The notes: generated from the letters alone by a model not told the origin. A DNA stretch of 13,287 bases from Planctomycetia bacterium (GCA_025356615.1 JANXSH010000001.1:1-13287), one strand, 5' to 3'. Shown: positions 1-7,050, numbered from the stretch's first letter. Numbers and translations are program-made.

Positions 1-578
1 TCCACGACCGCACCCACGGCAAGGGTGCCATGCTGCTAACCAGCGACGCCTACCCGGCTTACGCCACGGCGATCGAGGAGGTCTACGGCGAGTGGGTGCA
101 ACCTCATCGCAAGCCGGGGCCGGGCCGACCGCCGAACCCACGTCTGGAGTTGCCATGCGGGCTGGTCTACGCCACCGTCCAGAAGAGGCGGGAGAAGGGG
201 CGGGTGGTCGAGGTGATAAAGACGGTGGTGTTCGGGATGATGTGCCTGCTGGATTGCTGGCTGAGGCGGTCGAGGGTGAGCAACACCATCAACACGTCGT
301 TCGTGGAGAGGAACAACGCGACGGACCGGCACCAGAACGCGAGGAAGCATCGGAAGACGTACTGCTTCTCGCGGTGCAAGCGGATGCACGACGCGGCGAC
401 GTACTTCGTGTCGTACTGCTATAACTTCTGCTGGGAGGTGCGGACGTTGAGGGTGAAGGAAGAGGAACACGGGCCGTGGCACGGGAGGACGCCGGCGATG
501 GCGGCGGGACTGGCGGACCACGTCTGGTCGCTGGAGGAGTGGCTCCGCTATCCGGCGAAACCTCGCTCGCCCGTCTAG
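1..578 (+). CDS. IS1-like DDE transposase, C-terminal part (5' truncated by window edge)
   Basis: The frame is open from the left edge (codons start at base 3, reading HDRTHGKGA before the first Met at 30), so the annotated Met is internal and the N-terminus is missing. About 191 residues are present. LLTSDAYPAY fits the second catalytic Asp of an IS1-type DDE domain. SFVERNNATDRHQNARKHRK followed by CFSR fits the segment with the catalytic Glu and downstream Arg/Lys, comparable to IERHNLNLRQ and FSKS in IS1 InsB. It would catalyse cut or copy movement of the surrounding element. Its stop codon lies in the putative terminal repeat. It faces the nuclease pseudogene tail to tail. Family assignment is by motif pattern from memory; another IS1-related group is possible. 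Confidence 0.72.
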   Translation, partial: HDRTHGKGAMLLTSDAYPAYATAIEEVYGEWVQPHRKPGPGRPPNPRLELPCGLVYATVQKRREKGRVVEVIKTVVFGMMCLLDCWLRRSRVSNTINTSFVERNNATDRHQNARKHRKTYCFSRCKRMHDAATYFVSYCYNFCWEVRTLRVKEEEHGPWHGRTPAMAAGLADHVWSLEEWLRYPAKPRSPV

Positions 579-587
579 GCCACCACC
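1..587 (+). mobile_element. Right end of an IS1-like insertion sequence (left end outside window)
   Basis: The transposase reading frame runs to 578 and its stop codon lies about 10 bp inside the apparent element end. At 587 the sequence switches abruptly to recognisable GIY-YIG nuclease coding sequence on the other strand. Read inward from the end, the element begins GGTGGTGGCCTAG, which resembles the GGT-starting termini of IS1-family elements. The left terminal repeat is off the window, so the inverted repeat and target duplication cannot be confirmed here. The boundary at 587/588 is inferred from where nuclease homology stops. Confidence 0.6.
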
Positions 588-1287
588 GGCTTTTGAGGGC
601 CACATTGCCACCGTGTCCCGTCTGGACGTAATTCTGCCAACGCCCCCAGAATCCATCCTCTCCGGTCGCCGAGCCGACGTACTGCTCCTTCGTCCGAGGA
701 CAGGTGAGCAGATAGACCCCGCGTGAAGCCTTGAATGGGGTCATTCAACTCTTGGGCAGGCTGTCCAGCCTCGAAAGCGGTTCAATGAAGTTCAAGAAGC
801 CAGGGAACTCAGGTTCCTTGAACTCGGTCCGCAGTTCTGAAATGCACTTGTTCTGGTTGTCAGCGCGCTGCACCCAGGCGCGTTTGCCTCCACCCCATTC
901 GATCAGCAGCCTTCCGACGTGGTCGCCGAGTTGCTCCTGCAATGCGAGGTCGTAGAGATGATAACTTCCAGCCTCATCGATGCCGTCCATGTGAGGCTTC
1001 GGAGTATCCTGTTCCAGGATTCGCCGGTTCGACACGCTGTAAATTCCCACGAACAGCGTCTCGTCGGCGGGCGTGCCGACAAAGGCCGCCCAATAAGGCG
1101 CATCTAGTCCGGCCTGATTTTTTATCTTCTGGGTTGCCTGGTACAAGTCGAACTGCGACCGGTTATCACGCCACAATTTATAAGGGCTACGCCCCTTCAA
1201 TGCCCTTTTGTCTTTGTGGCGTAGTAAGCGGACCTCGTCCAGACGGAAGCCAGCCCCCAGCAAAATCGTGTTGAACATAATTGGCAC
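588..1287 (-). pseudogene. GIY-YIG nuclease family protein, broken by in-frame TGA and IS insertion
   Basis: The first segment (745-1287) encodes 180 residues starting at GTG 1287, which has AGGAG 8 nt upstream. ATG 1278 is an alternative start with poorer spacing. The segment ends LPKS followed by TGA at 745-747. The same frame continues directly with SRGVYLLTCPRTKEQYVGSA, the GIY-YIG core (here GVY and YVG), then GFWGRWQNY with the conserved Arg. Family members, as I recall them, have Trp where the TGA lies, so this looks like TGG changed to TGA. Coding similarity then stops at NVALKSR (about 588), where the IS1-like element begins. The C-terminal portion with the expected catalytic Glu is absent. 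The N-terminal domain alone lacks the nuclease core, so activity is unlikely. It lies downstream of rph on the same strand with a 55-bp gap. Confidence 0.72.
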
Positions 1288-1342
1288 AGCGTTCTCTCCT
1301 ATCTTGCTCCCCTAGTTTAGTCGGGTGATGCCTCCCGCTTGC

Positions 1343-2095
1343 TCACCCCATCGGCCAGCGCTCCCCGAGCGCCGCACGCTGCGCCCGCGTGATGTCCTCG
1401 ATGCCGAGCGTCCCCACCGCGATCAGCGCCTCGAGCTGCCCGCGCGTGAACGTCGCCTCTTCGCCGCCCGCGCCGACCTCGATTAACTTCCCCGAGCCGG
1501 TCATCACGAGGTTCATGTCCACGTCGGCGTCGCGGTCCTCGACGTAGCACAGGTCGAGCCACACGTCTTCGCCCAACAGGCCGACGCTGACGGCAGCGAC
1601 GCTGTCGCGGATCACGTCGCCCGGTTTCGGCATCGGTGCCATGCCCTCGCGCTGCGGGCGGGCGCTCAGCACGGCGAGGGCGTCGGAGAGTGCCACGAAC
1701 GCGCCGTTGATCGCCGCAGTGCGCGTTCCGCCGTCCGCCTGTAAAACGTCGCAGTCGAGGTAGAGCGTTCGTTCGCCGAGCTTGTCGAGATCGACGACGG
1801 CGCGGAGCGCCCGGCCTATGAGTCGCTGGATCTCGACGGAGCGACCGTCCACCTTGCCCATCGCCGAGCGCGCCTTGCGCGTGTTCGTGCTGCCCGGCAG
1901 CATGGCATATTCGGCCGTCAGCCAGCCCTTTCCTCGCCCCACGAGGAACGGCGGGACGGTCTCCTCGACGGAGCAGGTGCAGAGGACCATCGTCTCGCCG
2001 GACTGGACGAGGACGCTCCCCGGTGCCTGTCGCGTGAAGCCGCGCTGGAAACTCAGGGGACGGAGCTGGTCGGGACGGCGCTTGTCGTGGCGCAA
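1343..2095 (-). CDS. rph: Ribonuclease PH (tRNA nucleotidyltransferase)
   Basis: A 250-residue protein of typical RNase PH length. It is a phosphorolytic 3'-5' exoribonuclease that trims tRNA 3' ends and acts as a hexameric cytosolic ring. Family signatures run in order: the start RHDKRRPDQLRP, YAMLPGST with TR (63-73), GRSVEIQRLIGRALR (84-98), CDVLQADGGTRTAAI (115-129), and the Asp-rich catalytic segment CYVEDRDADVDMN (183-195). The start is TTG at 2093-2095, supported by GAGGAG about 6 nt upstream. An ATG slightly upstream is out of frame. The start lies 24 bp after the stop of the zinc-motif membrane protein, so the two are probably cotranscribed at the end of the arginine block. Identification is secure. 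Confidence 0.97.
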   Translation of the reverse strand: MRHDKRRPDQLRPLSFQRGFTRQAPGSVLVQSGETMVLCTCSVEETVPPFLVGRGKGWLTAEYAMLPGSTNTRKARSAMGKVDGRSVEIQRLIGRALRAVVDLDKLGERTLYLDCDVLQADGGTRTAAINGAFVALSDALAVLSARPQREGMAPMPKPGDVIRDSVAAVSVGLLGEDVWLDLCYVEDRDADVDMNLVMTGSGKLIEVGAGGEEATFTRGQLEALIAVGTLGIEDITRAQRAALGERWPMG

Positions 2096-2119
2096 GGTAC
2101 TCTCCTCATCGGTGCGAGT

Positions 2120-2746
2120 TCAACGTTCCGGGTCGTAGATGTCCTGACGGGGGCCGGGGCGGCGACGAATTCGGAATTTGCCGCGCGGGTCCTCTTGCTC
2201 GTCCTCGGCATCGCGTTTCTTGCGATAGTCCAACACGGCGTCTACGAATTCCTGCGAGACGCTCCTCACTGTGAGGCTGCGTTCCGTGACGTTGGAGACG
2301 TGGATCGTTGTCAGTTGGATGATCGGTATCGAGATCAGCCAGCAAAACAGAAGCGTCGGCACGACGACGAAGCCGATCCCGACGAGGAGATCCTTCGTCG
2401 ATTCGTCCCAAAGGCCCAACTGCGACTCCGCCAAGTAGTTGCCGCCGAAGTAGATCGGAATGATCGCCATGATCGCAACCAAACCACCCCAGACGATGAA
2501 GAATCGCACGCGCCAGTGGTTCTTGTGCCGGTCGCAGAAGTGGATATGGCAGCGTGCCCGCGCGGTGAGGAAGGCAGCGAGGACGACATACGGCACGATC
2601 CCGAATGGCAAGAACACATAGATCCAGAAGGGGTGCGAGGTGAACCGAATCCGTCTCCGCTCCGTCGCTGGATCCCCGCAACGCATGCAGACATCGGGCA
2701 AGTCGTCCTCTTCCGCCTCGTACCGCCTGAGCTGAATCGAGGCCAT
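2120..2746 (-). CDS. Small integral membrane protein with split CxxC / CxHxxC-type zinc motif
   Basis: A hypothetical protein of 208 residues from ATG 2744-2746, which has a G-rich AGGGGG about 7 nt upstream. The frame stays open 23 codons further up, but that extension includes the heptamer repeat and looks non-coding. Visible layout: an acidic N-terminus; CMRC at 20-23; a hydrophobic stretch 38-61 with Pro47 and Pro52; a basic, Cys/His-rich segment with C66, H68, C71, H74 and H77-W78; hydrophobic segments about 82-101 and 119-145; and a charged tail. The Cys/His spacing suggests a metal site. Similar small proteins are common in planctomycetes, but I know no function. It sits between argF (53 bp) and rph (24 bp) on the same strand. 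Nothing links it directly to arginine synthesis. Confidence 0.75.
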   Translation of the reverse strand: MASIQLRRYEAEEDDLPDVCMRCGDPATERRRIRFTSHPFWIYVFLPFGIVPYVVLAAFLTARARCHIHFCDRHKNHWRVRFFIVWGGLVAIMAIIPIYFGGNYLAESQLGLWDESTKDLLVGIGFVVVPTLLFCWLISIPIIQLTTIHVSNVTERSLTVRSVSQEFVDAVLDYRKKRDAEDEQEDPRGKFRIRRRPGPRQDIYDPER

Positions 2747-2777
2747 CGAACACCCCCTGTCCCCCCTGGTGTATCTT

Positions 2778-2801
2778 ACTGACAACTGACAACTGACAAC
2801 T
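2778..2801 (+). repeat. Heptamer tandem repeat, 3.4 copies of ACTGACA
   Basis: Three perfect copies of ACTGACA followed by ACT, ending at the argF stop codon (TAG read from 2802-2800 on the minus strand). The unit fits RCTGANA, the same heptamer that builds the argD-argB intergenic hairpin. It lies in the 53-bp gap between argF and the next gene. Confidence 0.8.
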
Positions 2802-3708
2802 ATTCCATTACCCACGCCAACAGCGCCTTCTGAGCGTGCATGCGATTCTCGGCCTGCTGGAAGACGATGCTCCGCTCGCCGTCGATCACGTCGGCGCTGA
2901 CTTCCTCGCCGCGGACGGCGGGGAGGCAGTGCATGACGCGGGCGTGGGCGGGGGCGTGCTCGAGAAGGGCAGAATCGACCCGGAAGCCGGAGAACTTGCG
3001 GACTCGCTCCTGGCGCTCGGACTCCTGGCCCATGCTCGTCCAGACATCGGTGTAGATCACGTCGGCCTTATCGACGGCGTGATACGGCGAGCCGTTGAGG
3101 ATCAGCTCGGCCTTGGGGAAGGAGTGGTGGTAGCGCACGAGGAACTCGTTGTCGAAGCCGTACCCCTCGGGCGCGGCGAGGATGAAGCGCATGCCGAAGA
3201 CGCCGCAGCCGACGGCCACGGAGCGGGCGACGTTGTTGCCGTCGCCGACGAAGACGAGGGTCTTGCCCTCGATGCCGCCGAAGACCTCCTGGATCGTCAG
3301 GAGGTCGCCCAGCGCCTGGCAGGGGTGGGACAGGTCCGACAGGCCGTTGATGACCGGGACGGCGGAGTGCTTCGCGAACTCTTCGATGGTCGTGTGGTGG
3401 AAGGTCCGCAGCACGACGGCATCGACGTAGCCCGAGAGGGTTCGCGCGAAGTCGGCGATCGGCTCGCGCTTGCCCATCGCGCCGTCACCGAGGAAGATGC
3501 TGGTGCCGCCCAACTGGGCCATTCCCGCCTCGAAACTGACGCGCGTGCGAAGCGACGGCTTCTCGAAGATCAAGCCCAGGGACTTGCCCGCAAGGATCGG
3601 TGGGCGGATGCCCCGGCGCACGTCGGCCTTGAGGCGGGCCGCCTCCGAGAGCAGGTGCTTCAGGTCGCCGGTCGGGATGTCGATCAGTCGTAGAAAATGG
3701 CGTATCAT
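2800..3708 (-). CDS. argF: Ornithine carbamoyltransferase
   Basis: Converts ornithine plus carbamoyl phosphate to citrulline in cytosolic arginine synthesis. The length of 302 residues is normal for the family. Carbamoyl-phosphate-binding SLRTR is at 52-56 (the family motif is SxRTR), HPCQ at 128-131, the ornithine-loop motif DVWTSMGQE at 221-229, and the catalytic-Cys motif HCLPA at 260-264, followed by RGEEV. The HCLPA and SMG motifs separate it from aspartate carbamoyltransferase and fit ornithine as substrate. N-acetyl- or succinyl-ornithine variants are less likely. The start is ATG 3706-3708. It lies 46 bp after argD and is third in the argB-argD-argF run. Its stop codon sits in the heptamer repeat. 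Confidence 0.96.
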   Translation of the reverse strand: MIRHFLRLIDIPTGDLKHLLSEAARLKADVRRGIRPPILAGKSLGLIFEKPSLRTRVSFEAGMAQLGGTSIFLGDGAMGKREPIADFARTLSGYVDAVVLRTFHHTTIEEFAKHSAVPVINGLSDLSHPCQALGDLLTIQEVFGGIEGKTLVFVGDGNNVARSVAVGCGVFGMRFILAAPEGYGFDNEFLVRYHHSFPKAELILNGSPYHAVDKADVIYTDVWTSMGQESERQERVRKFSGFRVDSALLEHAPAHARVMHCLPAVRGEEVSADVIDGERSIVFQQAENRMHAQKALLAWVME

Positions 3709-3754
3709 GATCTCACTCGCGGACTCGGTGCGGTCATCCCCTCCGGGACCGACC

Positions 3755-4939
3755 TCACACTTCTAAATGTACCAGTACGTCTTCCAGGATACCGCACCCC
3801 TCCTCGAGTTCGGCATCGCTCAGGTTCATCGCGGGCAGCAGGCGCAGGACGGTGCCGTGCGTGCAGTTGATGAGCAACCCTCGCTCCATACAAGCCTTGA
3901 CGACGGCGGTGCCATCGACGCCGAGTTCGACGCCGATCATGCAGCCGAGGGCGCGCACGTCCGTGATCCACGGGCAGCGCGAGCGCAGGCCGTCGAAGAA
4001 TCGCCGGAACCGCTCGCCGATCCCGACGGCTCGGGCGAGCAGGCCGTCCTCCTCGATCGTTTCGATCGTCGCCAGCGCCGCCGCCGCCGAGAGGGGATTG
4101 CCCCCGAACGTCGCGGCGTGGGTTCCGGGTCTCAGGTGTGCCGCCACTTCGGGCCGGGCGACGAGGCCACCCATCGCGACGCCCCCCGCGAGCGCCTTGG
4201 CGAGCGTGACGATGTCGGGCGTGAGATTCCAGTGCTGGTGGGCGTACCATCTACCCGTCCGGCCCATGCCGGTCTGCACTTCGTCGAGGATGAGCAACAT
4301 GCGATGCTTCTCGGTGAGACTGCGTAGTCCCTCGAGATAGCCTGCCGGGGGCATGTTGACGCCGCCCTCTCCCTGGATCGGCTCGACCATGATCGCGACG
4401 GTCTCGGCGTCGATCGCTCTCGCGGTCGCCTCGAGGTCGCCGTAGGGAACATGGACGAATCCGGGCACGAGCGGCCCGACGCCGGCGTGATACTTCGGCT
4501 GGCCCGTGGCCGACAGCGCCCCCATCGTCCGACCGTGGAAACTGTTGAGTGTCGTGATGATCTTGTAACGTCCGGGGCCACCCCAGAGGCGGGCGAGCTT
4601 GATCGCGGCCTCGTTGGCCTCGGTGCCCGAGTTGCAGAAGAACGCCTGGCCTGCGAACGTCGTGCGAACGCTCAGCGCCTCGGCGAGTTCCGCCTGGACC
4701 TCGGTGTGCCAGGTGTTGGGCACATGGATGAGTGTGCCGACCTGCCGCCGGACCGCCTCCACGACGCGCGGCGGGCAATGGCCTAGCAGCCCGCAGCCCC
4801 AGCCGGGGAATAGGTCGAGGTAGCGCTTGCCCTCGTCGTCCCAAACGCGCGACCCCTCGCCGCGCACGAGGCACACCGGGTACCGCGTGTAGTTCGCGAT
4901 GACGAACTGTTTGTATCGGTCGAGCGTGGACTGGTTCAT
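3755..4939 (-). CDS. argD: Acetylornithine aminotransferase (PLP class III)
   Basis: Transfers the amino group between glutamate and N-acetylglutamate semialdehyde to give N-acetylornithine. At 394 residues it has the usual length. PLP and cofactor features: NSGTEANE at 103-110, SFHGRT at 133-138, the Asp pair region LILDEVQTGMGRTG at 216-229 (Asp219 binds the pyridine nitrogen), and the Schiff-base lysine K248 in TLAKALAGG, with TFGGNPL at 277-283. The start is ATG 4937-4939. The GAGAG about 8 nt upstream, which may serve as a weak ribosome site, is itself part of the intergenic heptamer array. It lies between argB and argF. Related enzymes (ornithine or GABA aminotransferases) share the fold; the arg context supports argD. 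Confidence 0.95.
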   Translation of the reverse strand: MNQSTLDRYKQFVIANYTRYPVCLVRGEGSRVWDDEGKRYLDLFPGWGCGLLGHCPPRVVEAVRRQVGTLIHVPNTWHTEVQAELAEALSVRTTFAGQAFFCNSGTEANEAAIKLARLWGGPGRYKIITTLNSFHGRTMGALSATGQPKYHAGVGPLVPGFVHVPYGDLEATARAIDAETVAIMVEPIQGEGGVNMPPAGYLEGLRSLTEKHRMLLILDEVQTGMGRTGRWYAHQHWNLTPDIVTLAKALAGGVAMGGLVARPEVAAHLRPGTHAATFGGNPLSAAAALATIETIEEDGLLARAVGIGERFRRFFDGLRSRCPWITDVRALGCMIGVELGVDGTAVVKACMERGLLINCTHGTVLRLLPAMNLSDAELEEGCGILEDVLVHLEV

Positions 4940-4945
4940 TTCTAA

Positions 4946-5028
4946 AGCTCTCAGCTCTCAGCTATCAGCTTTCAGCCAAACGAGAGGCTGATTCGTTTGG
5001 GAGTTTCTCTGGCTGACAGCTGATAGCT
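4946..5028. repeat. Heptamer array folding into a long nested hairpin between argB and argD
   Basis: Plus-strand heptamers AGCTCTC, AGCTCTC, AGCTATC and AGCTTTC run from 4946 to 4973. The complementary heptamers GCTGACA and GCTGATA lie at 5012-5025. The arms 4960-4977 and 5011-5028 match as an inverted repeat at 17 of 18 positions. Inside them is a perfect 8-bp inverted repeat, CCAAACGA at 4976-4983 and TCGTTTGG at 4993-5000. Together they can form a long stem with an internal second stem in either strand's transcript. The array starts 6 bp before the argD start codon and ends right at the argB stop. It could act as an RNA-stability element or attenuating hairpin, or be an inserted repeat; there is no U-tract. 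Confidence 0.75.
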
Positions 5029-5916
5029 TCAGAGGGTGATCTCGGTCCCGATGCCCTGGTGGGTGTAGATTTCGAGGAGGAGCGAGTGCTTGACTCGGCC
5101 GTCGATCATGTGGGTCTTGCGGACCCCTCCGCGTAGGCTGTCGAGGCAGGCTTCGACTTTGGGAATCATGCCGGAGTCGATGACCCCCCGACGGATGAGT
5201 TCACGGCAGCCGCCCGCGTCGAGGCTGGCGACGAGCGAGGAGGGGTCGTGGCGGTCCATCAGGATGCCGGGGGTGTCGCTGAGGAAGACGAGTTTCTCGG
5301 TGCGCAGGTGGACAGCGATGGCGGAGGCCGCCGTGTCGGCGTTGACGTTGAGCCAGCGCGTCCCTTCGCCCGGCGCGTCCTCGAGGGCGAGCGACGGGAT
5401 GACGGGCACGACTCCGCCGGCGCAGAACGACTCGATCAGGGCGGTATCGACTCGGCTGACGCTGCCGACGTGCCCGAGGTCCACCGGCCGACCGTCCTCG
5501 CCGTCGAGCGTCAGTCGGTCCCCGAAGAGGACGGGCAAGGGGGGAGAGTGCAGGCCGACCGCCTTGCCGCCGAGCTGGTGGATCAGGGAGACGATGCCCG
5601 CGTTGATGTTTTCGAGGAGGACGCGGACGACGATGTCGAGCGTGGCGCGATCGGTGTAGCGCCGGCCGAGAACCTTGCGCGGGACGAGGCCCGCCTTGGC
5701 CATCGCGCGGTCGATCGGCTTGCCGCCGCCGTGGACGAGGACGGGCCGGAGGCCCACGGTGGCCATGAAGACGACATCCTGGAGCGTGGCCTCGAGCGCC
5801 ACGGGGTCTTCCATTGCGCTGCCGCCGAGCTTGATCACGATGAGGTGATCGCGGAAGCGGCGGATGTAGCCCATGGCCTCGATAAGGGATTCGGCCTTGC
5901 GAATCGCGTCGTCCAT
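5029..5916 (-). CDS. argB: Acetylglutamate kinase
   Basis: Phosphorylates N-acetylglutamate, the second step of arginine synthesis. From ATG 5914-5916 it has 295 residues. Motifs: VIKLGGS at 27-33 with the ATP-site Lys29, VHGGGKPI at 61-68, NVNADTAA at 190-197, and SGMIPKV at 248-254. A GTG at 5934 would add six residues but has no ribosome site and would leave a leader of only about 15 nt from the promoter, so the ATG is preferred. The N-terminal helix before the core (EAMGYIRRF) and the C-terminal LEIYTHQGIGT, with its Glu and Gly, are the features of hexameric, arginine-inhibited enzymes, so feedback control is likely. It is first in the arg run. Confidence 0.95.
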   Translation of the reverse strand: MDDAIRKAESLIEAMGYIRRFRDHLIVIKLGGSAMEDPVALEATLQDVVFMATVGLRPVLVHGGGKPIDRAMAKAGLVPRKVLGRRYTDRATLDIVVRVLLENINAGIVSLIHQLGGKAVGLHSPPLPVLFGDRLTLDGEDGRPVDLGHVGSVSRVDTALIESFCAGGVVPVIPSLALEDAPGEGTRWLNVNADTAASAIAVHLRTEKLVFLSDTPGILMDRHDPSSLVASLDAGGCRELIRRGVIDSGMIPKVEACLDSLRGGVRKTHMIDGRVKHSLLLEIYTHQGIGTEITL

Positions 5917-5955
5917 CAGGGGAGGAGGCTCCACGAATCTGCGAAGTAAAAGAAT

Positions 5956-5983
5956 ATTGTAGCGCGGGGGGGACGAGTGTCAA
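5956..5983 (-). promoter_or_regulatory. Sigma-70-type promoter for the argB-argD-argF run
   Basis: On the minus strand a perfect -35 TTGACA (5978-5983) is followed by a 16-nt spacer and -10 TACAAT (5956-5961, 5 of 6 consensus). The spacer contains a run of seven C. Expected initiation is near 5949, about 33 nt before the argB ATG. No obvious arginine-repressor palindrome was seen around it. Confidence 0.7.
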
Positions 5984-6009
5984 TGGGGAGGAGAGAATGG
6001 AAGTAGAGA

Positions 6010-6612
6010 TCAGTACACAGCGGGCAACTCGCCGCGCTCTCGTCTCACCTGGGCGGATTGCCCCACACCATCGGGTCGAGTGTTGCCGCCCGGCGGTTGG
6101 AGAGCGTGTAAGTCGGGGAGATCGTCTGGGTAACTCATGAGCCGACGGTAGAGGTCTGGTTCGTACCGGGTAGCCAAAGATACGATACCGATCCAGAGCA
6201 TACGGAACTCGGTGGATTGCGGGCTAGCAAGCCCCAGCAGTTCGATCAGTCGGGCAGCTTCTGGATTGTCTGTATGAATTGTCCCATCCTCTTCGACGCG
6301 GACCGTCGAACCGACCAGCACGGCCAGCGGGTCAGGAATGACTCGGTCGCCCTTGGCCGTGTTGCATGTCGCGCAAGCGTAAAGCAAATTTTCATAGTCC
6401 GTGATGCCGGCGGGGTGGCGAGACACGGCCAGAAAGTGGTCAATGGCGTATATACCCCGGACACGGCCCCACTGCTCGCGCAATAGGCAATAGATGCAGC
6501 GGTAGGAGAACTCATCGCGCAGCCACGGTCGGTAGCTGCTGTAGTCGGAGTAGCCCTGTGGGCCATGTCGCAACACATGCGAATCGAGCGGGTAGAGGAA
6601 AGGGCTACTCAT
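6010..6612 (-). CDS. HNH endonuclease
   Basis: A 200-residue protein with an HNH (beta-beta-alpha-metal) nuclease core: C39-x-x-C42, then D58-H59 as the metal/general-base pair, N75, then C80-x-x-C83-N84 and K87. The four cysteines likely hold a structural zinc and His59 is the probable catalytic residue. The C-terminal 110 residues show no recognised domain. The start is ATG 6610-6612, which overlaps the stop of the upstream gene in the string ATGA, implying translational coupling. The gene ends 76 bp before the argB start region. The DNA substrate is unknown; this could be a standalone nuclease, a restriction-like enzyme, or a toxin component. Confidence 0.85.
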   Translation of the reverse strand: MSSPFLYPLDSHVLRHGPQGYSDYSSYRPWLRDEFSYRCIYCLLREQWGRVRGIYAIDHFLAVSRHPAGITDYENLLYACATCNTAKGDRVIPDPLAVLVGSTVRVEEDGTIHTDNPEAARLIELLGLASPQSTEFRMLWIGIVSLATRYEPDLYRRLMSYPDDLPDLHALQPPGGNTRPDGVGQSAQVRRERGELPAVY

Positions 6613-6977
6613 GCGTCCGATGCTCGTCGTGAGGTAGCTTTGGTGAGCAACTCCTGCTGGAGCCGGCGTGAGTCCTCGAGTGGGAGTGGCGCTACACGTT
6701 GGCGATACCGCAGCATCTCCTCTTGCAGCTTGGCTAACTCGACGGTCTCTGTCGGAGTGAGGCTCCTGACATATTTACTATCGATCAGGTCGCAGCGGCG
6801 GTGGTTCTTCACTTCGGACCACGCCTCGTCCCCATTCGCTGTGGAAGGAACCGCTGGGACGACCCATGCCACGGGCTGGCCGTTGAGTTCGAGGACAGAA
6901 CCGGTCGGATCTCCTGTCACGGCAAGGACGAATTGCTTCACCAACCCGTCGAAGCCTTCGAGGTCAACGTGTGTCAT
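6609..6977 (-). CDS. Small protein coupled to the HNH nuclease, possible antitoxin-like partner
   Basis: 122 residues from ATG 6975-6977, with GGGGA about 5 nt upstream. The N-terminal part has TGSVLELNGQPVAWVVPA (25-42), a strand-turn-strand pattern seen in Phd/YefM-like antitoxins (inference only). The C-terminal half has NHRRCDLID (58-66), LTPTETVELAKLQEEMLRYR (73-92) and APLPLEDSRRL (96-106). I recognise that pattern as recurring in small planctomycete proteins of unknown function, probably a helical hairpin. It overlaps the HNH gene by 4 bp (6609-6612). The tight coupling suggests a shared role such as inhibitor, targeting subunit or antitoxin. No function is established. Confidence 0.7.
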   Translation of the reverse strand: MTHVDLEGFDGLVKQFVLAVTGDPTGSVLELNGQPVAWVVPAVPSTANGDEAWSEVKNHRRCDLIDSKYVRSLTPTETVELAKLQEEMLRYRQRVAPLPLEDSRRLQQELLTKATSRRASDA

Positions 6978-7021
6978 CTTGTTCCCCGCGCTACGGGAAT
7001 GAGATTACTGGTCCAGCGAAG

Positions 7022-7050
7022 ATTCTATCAAGCAACCACGGGCCTGGGAA
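7022..7050 (-). promoter_or_regulatory. Candidate promoter for the HNH cassette
   Basis: On the minus strand TTCCCA (7045-7050, 4 of 6 consensus), a 17-nt spacer, then TAGAAT (7022-7027, 5 of 6). It lies about 45 bp upstream of the start at 6977, inside the divergent intergenic region. Based on consensus match only. Confidence 0.4.

Noticed and set aside
745..747. TGA as a recoded codon (selenocysteine) in the GIY-YIG gene
   Set aside because: The family position is Trp rather than Cys, no selenocysteine hairpin was evident, and the gene is also truncated by an IS, so simple decay is more likely.
2836..3693. 285-codon plus-strand open frame opposite argF
   Set aside because: argF on the minus strand has all family motifs; the antisense frame is rich in Ala, Asp, Glu, Gly and Val and resembles no protein family.
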